In this document: in pieces, positions 28,301 to 39,290 of the stretch
Layout of the letters: every line of letters begins with the position of its first letter
How positions within the stretch are numbered: the first letter of the stretch is position 1
Assembly (NCBI GenBank): GCA_014529385.2
Contig: CM043945.1
Span: 97,692,612-97,756,611 of the forward strand
Source of the DNA: Adiantum capillus-veneris
Taxonomy: Eukaryota > Streptophyta > Polypodiopsida > Polypodiales > Pteridaceae
Direction of reading: 5' to 3'
Length of the DNA: 64,000 nt
The notes under the pieces: generated by a model
Told to the model about the DNA's origin: nothing
What the model saw: the letters and a program-made list of their open reading frames with translations, nothing else
The model's database searches: none
Made by a program: the position numbers and the translations under genes

Positions 28301-28577
28301 TGCCAGCATCAATCTGATCCTCACTTCTCATATCCACCTTGTAGAACTGGTGTTGTTCATGATCAAGCATAAAAGTTTGCTCACCATCTGATGATATAGT
28401 AGCTTCTACCTTGACTTGCGGGCCAGATAATGTTAGTGGACGAAGATAGAAATTAGCATCACGAAGCTCAAAATGTTCTTGCAAAGAAGCAACTGTCAAA
28501 GAATAAATTCTGGTATCAAACATAAGCACTAGCTTCTGTCCACGCCCTGGACCAAAAACTGTAATGCATCTCCCCAT
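25367..28577 (-). pseudogene. Mutator-like transposase with SWIM zinc finger (two frame lesions)
   Basis: Starts at ATG 28577-28575. In order: an N-terminal region of about 190 residues; a Cys/His-rich finger area (CSGHLRCINIDC, then CTRCALHLGEHNHP) of the WRKY/GCM or FLYWCH kind that binds DNA; a linker; an RNase H-like core with HFDHVHRVQGWPTMSAHVYD, GFMVDEANANW and NSSESKHASMHA as candidate D, D and E segments; then the SWIM finger FPRCTCEDF...MPCKH near the C-terminus. Total is about 1,060 codons without introns. Two lesions break it: a 17-bp tandem duplication at 26956-26989, whose removal restores the frame, and a 10-base A homopolymer at 26234-26243 where the frame changes again. A domesticated FAR1-like host gene is less likely, because the gene sits inside TIRs and a target duplication. 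Confidence 0.82.
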
Positions 28578-29614
28578 GGGTAAATGGTGTGTTTAGTAGA
28601 AGGTAAGAATAGCACAGTTGTGATTGATACAGCGGGTGTAAATAGAATAGATTGATATCCTTAAAATTCTATCCATAAGCACAAGCCGCCAGGAGTATTA
28701 CACATTTGTGTTCCCACGAACAACAATTATTGTTTTATAAAATATATATTAGAAATAAAAATTCACTATATAATATAGCCAAAACATGAAATATAACGTG
28801 CTCAAAAAACGAGCCTGCTTTTAGTGTTAAAACACTAAGGAAGAACCTGTTTTAGTTTTAAAAACACTAAAAAAACAAACCTGCTTTTAATTTTCAAAAC
28901 ACTAAAAAACGACCCTGTTTTTAGTTCTTTGAGTTTTACGATTTTCAGTCAATCAAGCTTATTAATGACAACCGAACTTCACCTACTCAATTAAATACCC
29001 CATGCACAATATCTCATGCCGAAGTTAAGGGCGTTTACACTACTGAGTGTTTTTGGTGTATTAAATTCTAAGACACTCAAATTTCAAAAATTCCCAAAAA
29101 GCCCTAATATTTTGTCACAAATTCCTAAAATTCCCTTTAAGTTTTTCAAAATTCCCAAAGTACCCCTTGTCGTGAGATCAAATTTCTTGAAAGGCAAAAA
29201 AAATTGTAGCTTTTCATAAGAAGACTGATTGTCTATCAGTACGAGTAATTGCTTCTTTATTTTTTAGTTATAATTACCCTTTTTGCATGGTAATTTGTGA
29301 CAAATTACATGCTAAGTATTTAAAAGCGGAGTCATGGTTTCATACTTAAACAAGCTCGAAAAAAACCTAGATATAGTATAATCCCACCTACAAATTTTGA
29401 AGTTTACCTTTAAATTTTATATTTGAAGGTGAAAAAACCTTTCAAGTTTTAAAAAAACTAGTGTAATTTGGTGATTTCACCTTCAAATTTTATCAGTTTA
29501 CCTCCGTTGTTTCACATATGTAGGTTTGCAGGCAACTCCACGCCATCATTAACTATGGTCATTAGCTATAGGCGGGCAACATGCGGGCAACTCCATGCAA
29601 TATAATTATTACCT

Positions 29615-29705
<91 letters not shown>

Positions 29706-30113
29706 TCTAATTTGCAAGGGGCCATGTAGGTCCCTAGTGTATTTTTTTAATGCTATTCATAGTGCTAAGCGTCAAAGGTCTGTTTCTAATATCTAGTGCT
29801 AGCTATCTCTCATCTGTATCTGCGCTATCTCAGAAACCTGCAACTGCTGCGTTTTTTCAGCCCTTCACGCCTCTTTGCTTTCACCTTCCTCGCCTCACAT
29901 CTCTTCCCTGTGCAGCCTTTATGCAACTCTGCTACGACCTTGCTCGCAACCAAGGGCCTTCCTTGCGCCCATAGGAGGCTTTCTTCCTTGCGATAATTCC
30001 CTGCTGAAAATCGAATCAGTTAATCTCTCTAGCCAAGCCGGTTTAGAGAAGCCGCCTTCACAACTCGAATCAAGCTCGGAGCTTGGAGAAGGGAGAAGGA
30101 GTCTAACTTGACC
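28578..30113. promoter_or_regulatory. shared upstream region of the two divergent genes
   Basis: It separates the transposase start (28577) from the methyltransferase start (30114). It contains three or four tandem copies of a ~40-bp unit, (a)acgaRcctgcttttagtttt...aaacactaa, at about 28805-28925, and a 78-bp (GA)n tract at 29623-29700. GA tracts are known binding sites for plant BPC/GAGA factors; a role here is inference. No other gene is visible. Confidence 0.5.
29623..29700. repeat. (GA)n microsatellite
   Basis: Uninterrupted GA repeat, about 410 bp upstream of the methyltransferase start codon. Confidence 0.95.
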
Positions 30114-30311
30114 ATGGGGAGAAGGGAGTCTACCTCGGCCCGAAAACCTCCTGCCAGGTAGTTTTTTTTTTCAATGTTTTAAGGTTATGTTTGTAAGGCT
30201 TATGTTTTAATTAAAATGAGAAGCCTTCTGTAACTGTAACTCTTCAAAACTTTCTGTAACTGTAATGCTCTCTGTAAAGCTCAAGAGAGATGTTGGAGGG
30301 GTAGTGTACCC

Positions 30312-30314
<3 letters not shown>

Positions 30315-30397
<83 letters not shown>
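30315..30397. repeat. compound microsatellite (AC)n(AG)n in intron 1
   Basis: About 40 bp of AC followed by 43 bp of AG, within intron 1 of the methyltransferase gene. It has the same order and orientation as the repeat downstream of the ACR3 first exon. Confidence 0.95.
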
Positions 30398-30400
<3 letters not shown>

Positions 30401-30531
30401 TCTCGCCAGTGTATTGGAGAATCATGGCGGAAACTCAAACCCAAGTGCTTGTGTTGGGCTAAGTTGCCATGGCTCTGCCTGGACTTCTGTGTAGCTTCCT
30501 TATCATTTTGATTCAAAGCCTAAACTACCTG

Positions 30532-30926
30532 TAGCCATCCACGCCAGCGTGGATGGCTAGAAGGAGTTTTGAATGTGAAAATCTACCTGTTTATAAGCTC
30601 TCTCTGAGAATCTTCAGAGCTGCATAGCTTCTCTTAAAACTACTTGAAGCCGTCTACGCCAACGTGGATGGCTAGAAGTAGTTTCTTGTGACATGATTTA
30701 GGTGTAGTGATTCATTGTTGCATTGAATTTAATCATGTTTTATTAAGCTAAGTAAGCTCAGTCGAGCTATCCACGCCAACATGGATGTCTAGAGGGAATT
30801 TCTTGAGATAAATTTTTTGATTGATCATGCTTTTTTTAAATTTGTTAGCTCCCCTCTTACAATCCATAAGATAAAGTTTTGATTTTTTGAATTGCCTCTA
30901 GGCATCCGCGTCGGCATGGACGCCTA
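30532..30926 (+). repeat. four iterated hairpins in intron 1
   Basis: Four copies of an inverted repeat lie at 30532-30559, 30648-30674, 30765-30793 and 30899-30926. Copy 1 is a perfect 13-bp stem (TAGCCATCCACGC and its complement) around CA. Copies 2-4 differ mainly by G-U-compatible or paired changes; for example copy 4 has AGGC...GCCT where copy 1 has AGCC...GGCT. Each is followed by a tagaaggagtttt-like or tagagggaatttt-like tail. Conserved pairing rather than sequence suggests a structured RNA or a protein-binding palindrome. Confidence 0.8.
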
Positions 30927-33900
30927 GAGGGAATTTTTGTGAAGTAATTAAATTGTTTTTGGTTTTGTTTTGCAAGTCCTTCAATTCGTGGACGAGGTCG
31001 CAGAGGGAGACGGCTTTCTTCAACTCAAGCTTCTAGTATCTTAGAGAGCACTGATCAAATCAGTGCAGTCTCTGTCACAGATATGACAGATGGTTTGGAG
31101 ACACAGGAGGAGGAGATGCAAAGTCAGGACTTGGGGCTTGGATCCATAAATGAAGTTGATGAATCTCTTGCCCCACAAGAGGCATGTTTTCAAATAGTGC
31201 CTTATGTCGTAAGAGATGAAGTAGTAGTAGAGACTGAGACAGGGGAAGAGCACAAACTTTACATGCATAGAGGACAAGATATTCTTCAATGTACTCGCAT
31301 GTTCAGTTGTTTTGACTGTCCACCAATTCCTTTATGTCGATTGATCCCTTATGCAAGGGTGAGAGGCTTACGAGATGATGTTAGTGGATTGAAAGCTGCT
31401 TTTGCAAAGGAGGGTTACATGTAAGAAAAAAGGAGCTTTTATTGTTTCAGTTTGGAATTGCAAGAAGGAGGAAGCTTATGTGACAGGTATTTCATTTCTC
31501 TGCTTTGGTCTTTCCTACTCTCTATTTCTCATAAATAGTAGTTGAGTGTGCTTTTCTGCCTATGATTATCTTTTTTGCAGAGGACCTTCTTTCTTCATGG
31601 GACCCAATATGGGTCGATATACATAAAGAGTTTGAAATTGAGCTTTCTAAAAGACCAAACCTTCAAGTTCTCTCTAATAAAATGTTCTATGTTTGGGAGG
31701 GTAATCATAGAACGGTTGCTTGGATGGCTGCTATTAAAGAGATATTCTCCGTTGATCGAGAGAAACATTGTAGTGTGCTTTGTACAGTTATTGATCCTAC
31801 TCGAGTGCCAGAGATAGCTCTGCTTAGTAGCTTTCAAAGAATGAATTTGTAAGCTTCATGACTTTCTATATATTTTAGTAGAAAATTTCTATGTTGTGTT
31901 TCTGACTTTGTATATATTGTATATGACCTTGGAATAGCATGAATACACATGCCCTTGTAGTCACGCATCTTAGGGATGAGCTTGTCAACTGCTCTCACAT
32001 TTGTATAGCAGATCATGAAGCCTATGTAACAGGGCTTCTAGAAAAAGATCAAAAGTTGATTTCTACAGTCCGTAAGAAATACTCGAAGGGTGTGGAGCCT
32101 TGGTATCCACTTACTCGTCGATACTTGGAAAAGCTCTTATACGATGTGAGTGTCTTTGGCTTGCTTTTTTGGAACGATCTTATATTTTCTTTTTGAGAAA
32201 ATTACATATGTTCAATTGTGTATTGAAGGATAAAATATCCAAGTAATTGAGCCAAAGAGTATGTGCTTGTTTTTTGCAAATTATTTATTTTTAAGTATGT
32301 GTTGAAGGTTCAAATGTCCAAGGAATTGAGCCAAAGAATAGAGCAAGCTAGGCAGACAATGACAAATGAAGAACTAATAAAAGAGGAGGAGAAAATATTG
32401 AATGATTTAGCACTCAAATATGGAGAGCGCGTTGGGAAGGTGGTTGAATTATTTTTGTTTGGGGTGTTTTGCACATAGTGTAATAGCCGTTTAAACTTGG
32501 TTTTCTATTCGTTCCTCAAAAATTGCAGTTGCTAAATATTGTTGATCCGAATCTTGGACCCGATTGGATGGTTCGAGTTCTTGCACTCAAATGGGGTCCT
32601 GATAGTTGGGCTACGCTTGAGAAACTAAACTTGTTTGCTATGCATGATGCTCCTGTCCTGAGCAAACTGTTATGGGTTTCCTTGCTTGAGGCAGATAAGA
32701 TTACTAGATCCTCTTATGGTTTAAAGAAAGGAGATCATGTGTATCGCATGTGAGTAAAGTTTCTATTGACTTTCAAGAATCTTTGATTGATGTAGAGTTG
32801 CTAGTTTTTGTGATTATTTTAGTTTTTTCTCAACTTCCTTGTTATGTAGTTGGATTAGGAGAGAGGGCCTTCTACAAAGGATTTTTTATAGGTCCACAAA
32901 GTTTGTGGAGGACTTGAGCAACATTGCTGGTGGTATTTTGTTGCCTCATGATTGCTCTCTTGCCTCTTACTTTGAGGAGATCAAGTTTGAAGCACGACCC
33001 TATCTTTATCCTTTGGAGACCTCTCTTGAAGCTAAGACAAAAGATGTTGACAAGCAAGCTATGAAGAAAGTGGACACGGTACGCATGGCATCTCAGCGGC
33101 TAGCCTACAGGTCAAGCTCATCATACTTTTATTTCAAGCTTTTCATAATTACGAAGTGTGTAGTCATGTTATTTTGTTTTAAATTTCTATTATTCTTGGT
33201 TGGAAAAGGCTTTCTATCAGGGATTCCATTCTTAGCTAAGTAGTAGGCACAACTATCTACTGGGGAAGGATGCATGTACTCCCCTTCCATGCATAAGCTC
33301 ACTACTTGGGAGATGGAGGCATGTCCATGGTGGATATACATGGCTTCTGGGCATGTATTGGCGAGAGAGAGAGAGAGCTTCACGATACTATGAGAGTTGG
33401 TGGCACATCAGTCGATGTGCCTCTCCCTCTTAGAGTGGACAAGGTGATATCCGGTAAATGGTTACTCAAAATAGCCTCAAACATAATTTTTCTAAGAGCT
33501 TTAAATTCTCTTTTTCCTAAAGTTATTTGTTATACATACCGGTAATATTGTGTTTCTTTGCTTTTTTCAAGCTACAAATACTTCTCGCAAGGGAAAGGAG
33601 GTGATTGTTGAGACTAGGGTGGATGCAAACATGGAGGGAGAGCATGGTGAGCTTTCACTTGTGATGCAATTGTTTGTTTCATTCATTTATTGGAGTTAAG
33701 TCACTTCGTACTGCCTCTTGTATCGCAGTACCTCTTGGGGAGATTGTTGCAAAGAAAACCATTTCTTTTGTCTACATCGTTGATACTCCCTTGTCTTCTC
33801 TGTCCTAATTGCCTGACTCACGATGCATGGCCATTTCTGGGGACTACATAGCCATTGCTGCTAATTTTAGGGCCGGTGTTCGACATCCAGCATGGATTCG

Positions 33901-35708
33901 TGTTCATGAGCACATGGGATGTGCACACCTCGATGGGACCTTGTGCATGCGTGGTGGGAGAACAGTCGCATGGGCTGCTGATTTCATTTTTTTGGATCTT
34001 CCCTGTGGTGGTTCCCCATTAGCCTCCCCTATTGTACCCCTTTGGGATGTTTGTAGCGAGGATCATGTTCGTGCAAGCATGCAGCTTGCATATTCGAGTT
34101 TGTCAGACTCAGGGTGGTTGTTGATCATGGTCTCTATGGTAGGTTTTTGCTTCATTCATAATTTTATACAATACTTGTTGAGTTTTGTTGTGTGTTTTTT
34201 ATTATGACTTTTGAACCCTCTTGCAGGAGATACCATTGGCTGGGTTGAGAGATTTTGTCGTGCATCAGAGATGGCTATTCATCGTCGCATTGTGGTCCTC
34301 CATCATGGAGCTTATGGTTACGGTAATAGCTTTGGTGGTCGGATTGAGGTAATGCTCTTCTACATATTAACTTGTTTGTTTCTTATTTTGGTGTGTTATT
34401 ATTATTGTGATTGCCCTCTAATTGTCTATGTGGTGGTGTAGTGTCATTGTTCTCTCTTACTTATGGTGCATAGGGTTGGCATGCAACCACCTTTCTTTGT
34501 GGTTGAGAGCACTCCACTATTCAATCGGCTTGGCATGTAGCCTTTGGATTCTTACATGATGCACCATCTTCCAGAGTCTTCTCTAGCCATATCATCATTA
34601 GGGGAGCCATGGCGTGGTGGCTTGCAACGAAGTCACTCTTTTATTGCATGTTTTTTGGAGCTTCTTTGTAGGCCTAGAGGTCTTTGTTTGGAGTTGGGAT
34701 GTGGTACAGCGCCCGTATTGGCAGCATGCTTAGGCACAGGGCAGGTGTGTGCAGCAGTCGACATTGATGACACTTTGATTTCAAATTATGTGTAGCCATT
34801 ATTTCGCCCTAAAAAGCGAAGCAAAGAGGGAGCCTCCACCTCTCTTGATGTTGATGATGTGGGTGACATGCCTTTGCGTGTCAACCCCTTTGATGACTAG
34901 TGAGAGTCCACCTTACACTTCATTTCCCCCACCTATTTTATGTTTCCATCATACGTTTATGCTATTTTGTCACTTTTTTGTATCATTGTTTAGTATTTGA
35001 AAATTATGGATAATGATTCAAACAACAATTTGAGATTTCTTGTGCTTTTAGGATGTAGATTTTGTATTGCTTGCATGCGGATTGTGAGACTTATCTTTTT
35101 CTTTTTGTATGGAAGTGTGTTGCCAGTTTATGCTGAGGGGATTGCAAAAACCATGGCTGCTGATATACGATACGATTTTGACACCCACAAGAAGTGTCAG
35201 AGACGCAATGTCTTTATTGATGACGAGTGTGACTCTTCATAGTCACGAGATAGAACCATAGCATTTCTTGTTGTCATTAGAGTGCAGAGGCACGACATGC
35301 TGTTCTCTATATTCCACTAAATATTCCACTTGTTATCTTACAAATCTAAAGAAATCTCTCTTTTTTTTGTATAAGATTTGGCAATTCTCTCTTAGTACAG
35401 TTTTAGAAACTTTGTAGATGTATGAGCATTGTTGACTTGCATTAGATTGCTCTGTAAAATTTAAAGTTAAAATAAAAATTATGGTGTTGAATGTAGTTGT
35501 GGATCATTGCATGGTTTGTAATAGCTTTGCTACTAGCTTGGGTTTTTCATTGCTCAGCATCAAGTATCAACTGTGCAAAAGAATCTAGAGTCTAATTTTG
35601 AACAAACATATTGCTACAATTACTTAGGGATCCAAGATCCTACTATTATTAAAGTAGGATCTTCATTTATCTTTCTTATCAAAGCCAATTTGGTTTCTTT
35701 ATTCATTT

Positions 35709-35759
35709 GCTCGGATTTTCCTTCGCTCGAAAAATCTCGCTCGCCACATGGTAAGACTC
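35709..35759 (-). repeat. right terminal inverted repeat of the Mutator-like element
   Basis: Read inward it starts GAGTCTTACC and has CGAGC boxes at 35743-35739, 35729-35725 and 35713-35709, with the same spacing as the left end. The innermost box lies within AAAATCCGAGC, also present at the left end (24754-24764). Confidence 0.8.
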
Positions 35760-36650
35760 AATTTCTTTAATTACATTAATCAAAACCTCAAAAATGTATT
35801 TGCCACTTTTAATTGCACCAGAACTATCAATCGCCTTTATAAACGTTTCTCCCCTTGGACAAACCAGCATTACATTGATCAGCAGTCTTCTTTGAACATT
35901 TGACCAGCCATCATTCACAATCGTACATCGTGAAACCAAATTTTCCCAAGTATTATTTTGCCACAAGTATTATTTTGCGAACAAGCTCTTTGACTTCGAT
36001 GTAACATTTGTCCAAGAAAAAAATTCTTGTCGTGTGATAAGGAGCTGAAAATCCTGGACCAAATTCACCGATTTTCTTCCAAGCAGCCTTCCAATGATTG
36101 CTATCTACCATGACTAAAGCACTTCCAGTAAAGAATATTACTTTGGCGAGTGTAGTTTGTGCTTCTTCTAGAGACTGCACTCGAAAGCTTTGATGTAATG
36201 ATTTTTGACGCATTTGACTAACTCCACCTTCATTGTGATGTTTAAAAGAAACACTGCCTAGAATTTCCTCTCCTTGGTAGGTTGTTGTCCAAGGTTAGTT
36301 GGAATCACTACAGGATCTATGGAGTAAATATTTGGCTCTGGGAACTCTCGACTCGAAGCCACAGAGCTATATATCTATTGTCTCTTGCCACCCTTTTTGG
36401 CGAGCTCTTCTCTCAAACGCTTTGCAACTGCAGGTGCCTGAGGATGTTCACATTTCTTACAACTCTTTTTAGTGCTACCCAAAAAATAATCCCTAATACG
36501 TGGTGCGCCGCTTGATTTTGTTGTGTGACAAAACTTACATTGCCACTCCATATATTGGCCGCATATGTTGTGAGCATAATCCCACTCTTTGCCAGGAGCT
36601 TTTTTATTCTTTGGCTTCTTCGTACCACTTGTGCCCACATTTTGCTCCAT
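35760..36650 (-). pseudogene. hAT transposase, N-terminal part: BED finger and DUF659
   Basis: Begins at ATG 36650 with a Lys-rich leader, then a BED zinc finger (WQCKFCHTTKSSGAPRIRDYFLG, about residues 37-60). After a broken stretch (36215-36375), EFGPGFSAPYHTTR (about 36050) and CTIVNDGWSNVQRR with INVMLVCPRGETF (about 35850-35930) are the conserved start of DUF659, ending at VLINVIKEI where the 11-kb element is inserted. The remainder of the gene is at 24135-24743. The fragments are in two or three frames, so the hAT is dead. Confidence 0.82.
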
Positions 36651-36659
36651 TGCTTTTAA

Positions 36660-37830
36660 ATTAAAACCAAAGACAAAAGACCAATGTTCAATTTTTAGAA
36701 CATTTTTCTTATTTTCAATATATATTAAAATTTAAAATCCATTCAATATGAAAGTAACCATGATGCACAATATGAGATTTTCAATGCATGCTAGTCAATC
36801 CACATATTGATCACCTATATTGTGAGCAACCATACACATTGCAATATAGTTTATGCATGGCATAATAACTATAACAATGCTATGAATCTCTCTATGTTAT
36901 TATTATATAATGATTATTTATATGTCCACTTTGATTTGCAAACAATAAGACACATCTAATTTCAATTGCTACAAAAAAACAAATGAAAGCAATAAATATA
37001 TGATTGGTCATTTCATGCATTGATAATCTATCGTAATACATAATGCACTCTCTGTATAAACCAATGCATGAACTAACGCAAATAAATCTTCAATATAATC
37101 ACTCAATTGAGGACTACTTGTACCCAATGAAGGATTGTAGCCCACCCATGCAACCAATTCAATATATAAAAGCTATTTTTAACCCGATTAAGGATTATAG
37201 CTCTTATATTGTGGAGTGACAAGTGTAAATCAACTCAAATGCAAGACTTCAAGGATCTTAATATGCCTGCTACACCTAGTATAGGACATCCGACCCTTGA
37301 CTATCGACTCGTCATTTACACATTCTCATCTTTTAAAACCAATTACAGCCCTCATTTGGACCAATGGCTTTTTCGCAATGAGCATGACTTTCCAAGTTTT
37401 CAGTTGTTTTGGTTTCGTACCTTTATGTCGGTAAATGAATTAAATTTTTTTAGAAGTGTTTACCGAATTAAGAATCACGTTCGGGCCAAAAAAAGAACCT
37501 GTGACTCTGTAAACTTAGGTGAATTCACAAGGAGATGACTATACCCGGCACTCGGATACACTCCCCAAGGATTTGCCTAGCTAAAAGACCGCGATTAGCA
37601 CACTGTTTACTATATATAATTATTCCCGTCGGGATTTTTCATCTTCCCAGCGGGCCCGCCGGGAAAAGGGAAGAGCTCGGCGAGCCCCGCAAGGAAAAAT
37701 GGAAAACTCGAAGGGCTAACCGGCACTATAGGTTTTTGCAGGTCATAATCAAAGTCACATTAACAATTAACGCGATCACGTGATTTTTTTGTGTAAATAC
37801 TAAAGTTATTGACGTAATCACCCGTTCGTG
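36660..37830. other. no recognisable gene; short inverted repeat
   Basis: AT-rich sequence, then a GC-rich patch (about 37625-37700). At 37812-37837 ACGTAATCAC and its exact complement surround 6 nt, possibly the remnant of a small inverted-repeat element. No coding signal was seen. Confidence 0.5.
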
Positions 37831-37831
37831 A

Positions 37832-39290
37832 TTACGTTAATGAAACCCCTGGTCTCCATAAATATCCATCCCTCAAGAAGTATTCGTATGCTTTCTTTCT
37901 GATCCTTTTGAGTTTTGCCTCTATCCAATCAACTTGCTTTTGTAAAGTACTTAGGTAGAAACCTATGAGCAACCATTCATCCTCGTAAAAATCCTCTGAG
38001 AAGGAATCAAGTGAATATACAATGCATATATCATCACAATTTGCATGAGGAGTTGTGTAGAATTTTGTGCCCACATCCTCTTCCTCATCGATCATATCAT
38101 CCCCTCATCTTCATACCTTGCCCTTGAAAGCATATCTGCCATTAAATTATCTTTTCCTGCAATGCGATTCAATTCTTGGTTCAAGAACTTTATATAAGAA
38201 ATCCACCTCAGCATATCATTGTAACGATTAGAACAACTTGCAATCATCTCTAGAATTGGTAAGCAATAGTCTCCACAACTAAAGATGCTCCAATCAAGTA
38301 CACTTTGTCACACTTTAATGCTGTAACCACTCCCCATAACTCCCTTTTTACATGTGGATATGCTCTTTGGCAAGAGCTTAGAACCCTTGCCCCCACATAC
38401 CTATGTTTCTCTTCATTGTCTTTTCCTATTGCCCATCCTATCCCTGTTGTCCATTGTCACAATCACTGGTCTTCCACACTCATAGTTGACCTTCCTCAAA
38501 GTTGGTTAAGACAACAACAATTGCTTCAACTTTCTCATAGCTTTTGCATGTGCATCATTCCATCAAAACCTTTGGTTTTTCCTTAGAAATTGATAAAGAG
38601 GATCTACATCATGTGCATGATGTGGAATCCATATGAGATAGAAGACACATGCATATAAAAATCTTCTCACCTCCATGATATTTATGCATAATTATTTTAT
38701 CCTCTATATTGCATCCACTTTAGTTGGACAAGGTCGGTGGCCATGAGCACTACAAAGATGTTCCACTATCAAAATTTCTTCAACCCCAAACACTAAATTT
38801 TTCCCAGATAATGTAAGGTTCACTTCTTCATCCTTGTTAAAATTCTATCACAATCATTGATGTGGTTTGACACATATTTGCAGCACCCCCTTAAATCTAG
38901 AGCCTCATCTTTTTTGGCTATGTTGCATCCTTTGATTGGCATGTCATCAAGAAAAGGCATTGTAATTTGAGGTATGAAGCCACGTAGGACTTTGTTCATA
39001 CCATTCATCATGTGTGCAACCGAGTTGGTTTCTCCCTACGTTAAGGTGCACATCCATACCAAACCCAAGGGTGTTCTCATGGTAGTTAAGTCCCTGTTTC
39101 CATTGCTAGTTGGAATTGATCATACTCTGAGTACAACTCCCCCATAGAATATATGGACCTTTCTACAAATGCCTCTGCAAACTCATCTACAATTGACCCC
39201 GTACGCATATTCTTGATTATGGCTTTGTTGACAAGTTGCATGTCTTGAATGAAGAGTTGAGCTCAATTATCTGACTTTTTCCCGTGCTTG
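37832..39290 (-). pseudogene. Ty3/gypsy RT-RNase H-integrase remnant
   Basis: Reading leftwards from 39260: AIYSMG-like and YDQFQLA-like RT peptides (IYSMGELYSEYDQFQLAME), the RT palm continuation (MNKVLRGFIP, PFLDDMPIKG), the thumb/connection (RRFLYACVFYLIWIP), then RNase H (MLRWISYIKFLNQ, HIAGK-like IAGKDNLMADMLSRARYEDE at about 38100-38200). It ends in the start of integrase (RKKAYEYFLRDGYLWRPG, 37832-37900). Stops and frame changes are frequent. No LTRs were found, so this is an internal fragment. Confidence 0.8.

Larger units (their letters stand above)
30114..34900 (+). pseudogene. ParB-like domain fused to beta-class-like DNA methyltransferase (multi-exon, damaged)
   Basis: Splice sites with compatible phases give exons 30114-30157, 30977-31486, 31581-31848, 31938-32145, 32308-32439, 32529-32749 and 32850-33110; later exons lie at about 33572-33646, 33729-34138, 34227-34358 and 34474-34900. 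The structure at 33111-33571 and the frame of 34227-34358 are unsure. The N-terminus is basic (RGRGRRGRR, AT-hook or NLS-like). A ParB/sulfiredoxin-like fold spans about 31300-31850 (IPLCRLIPYARVRG, then VWEGNHRTVAWM). A long linker follows. The methyltransferase has the beta-class order: ISGDY; motif IV ADFIFLDLPCGG at about 33990, with LPCG in place of (D/N/S)PPY; SGWLLIM; then X/I RSHSFIACFLELL and LELGCGTAPV at about 34690. The tail has PKKRSK. Damage: a +1 shift at 31421-31424 and in-frame stops at 33806, 34538 and 34793. Predicted substrate is adenine-N6 or cytosine-N4 in DNA. ParB-methylase fusions are known in phages and prokaryotic mobile DNA. Confidence 0.72.
24744..35759. mobile_element. 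11.0-kb Mutator-like DNA transposon carrying a ParB-methyltransferase gene
   Basis: The insert is bounded by AATTTCTT at 24736-24743 and 35760-35767 (9 bp if the preceding C at 24735 and 35759 is counted), the 8-11 bp duplication expected of Mutator-like elements. Both ends read GAG inward. Each then has CGAGC boxes at equivalent positions: 24760, 24774 and 24790 on the left, and inverted boxes ending at 35743, 35729 and 35713 on the right, so spacers are 9 and 11 nt at both ends. Removing the insert joins the hAT frame ...VLINVIKEI to GDEHVVQ.... Inside are a SWIM-type transposase (minus) and a ParB-methyltransferase gene (plus), transcribed away from a shared ~1.5-kb upstream region. The element is clearly one unit, but a nested origin of the methyltransferase gene cannot be excluded. 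Confidence 0.88.

Noticed and set aside
25367-28577. Host FAR1/FHY3-like transcription factor
   Set aside because: The gene is intronless, sits inside matched TIRs and a target duplication, and carries candidate catalytic residues, so transposase is simpler.
31083-31423. Gene start at ATG 31083
   Set aside because: The frame is open upstream to a splice acceptor at 30976, and an in-phase first exon with ATG at 30114 adds a basic leader.
31421-31450. A 30-nt intron (gtaag...ttcag) in the ParB exon
   Set aside because: Far below the minimum plant intron size; the sequence inside keeps coding in a shifted frame, so a one-base indel is more likely.
37560-37720. CACTA transposon end in the GC-rich patch
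   Set aside because: CCCGTCGGG-like words and a CACTA word occur, but no matching inverted end or transposase was found.
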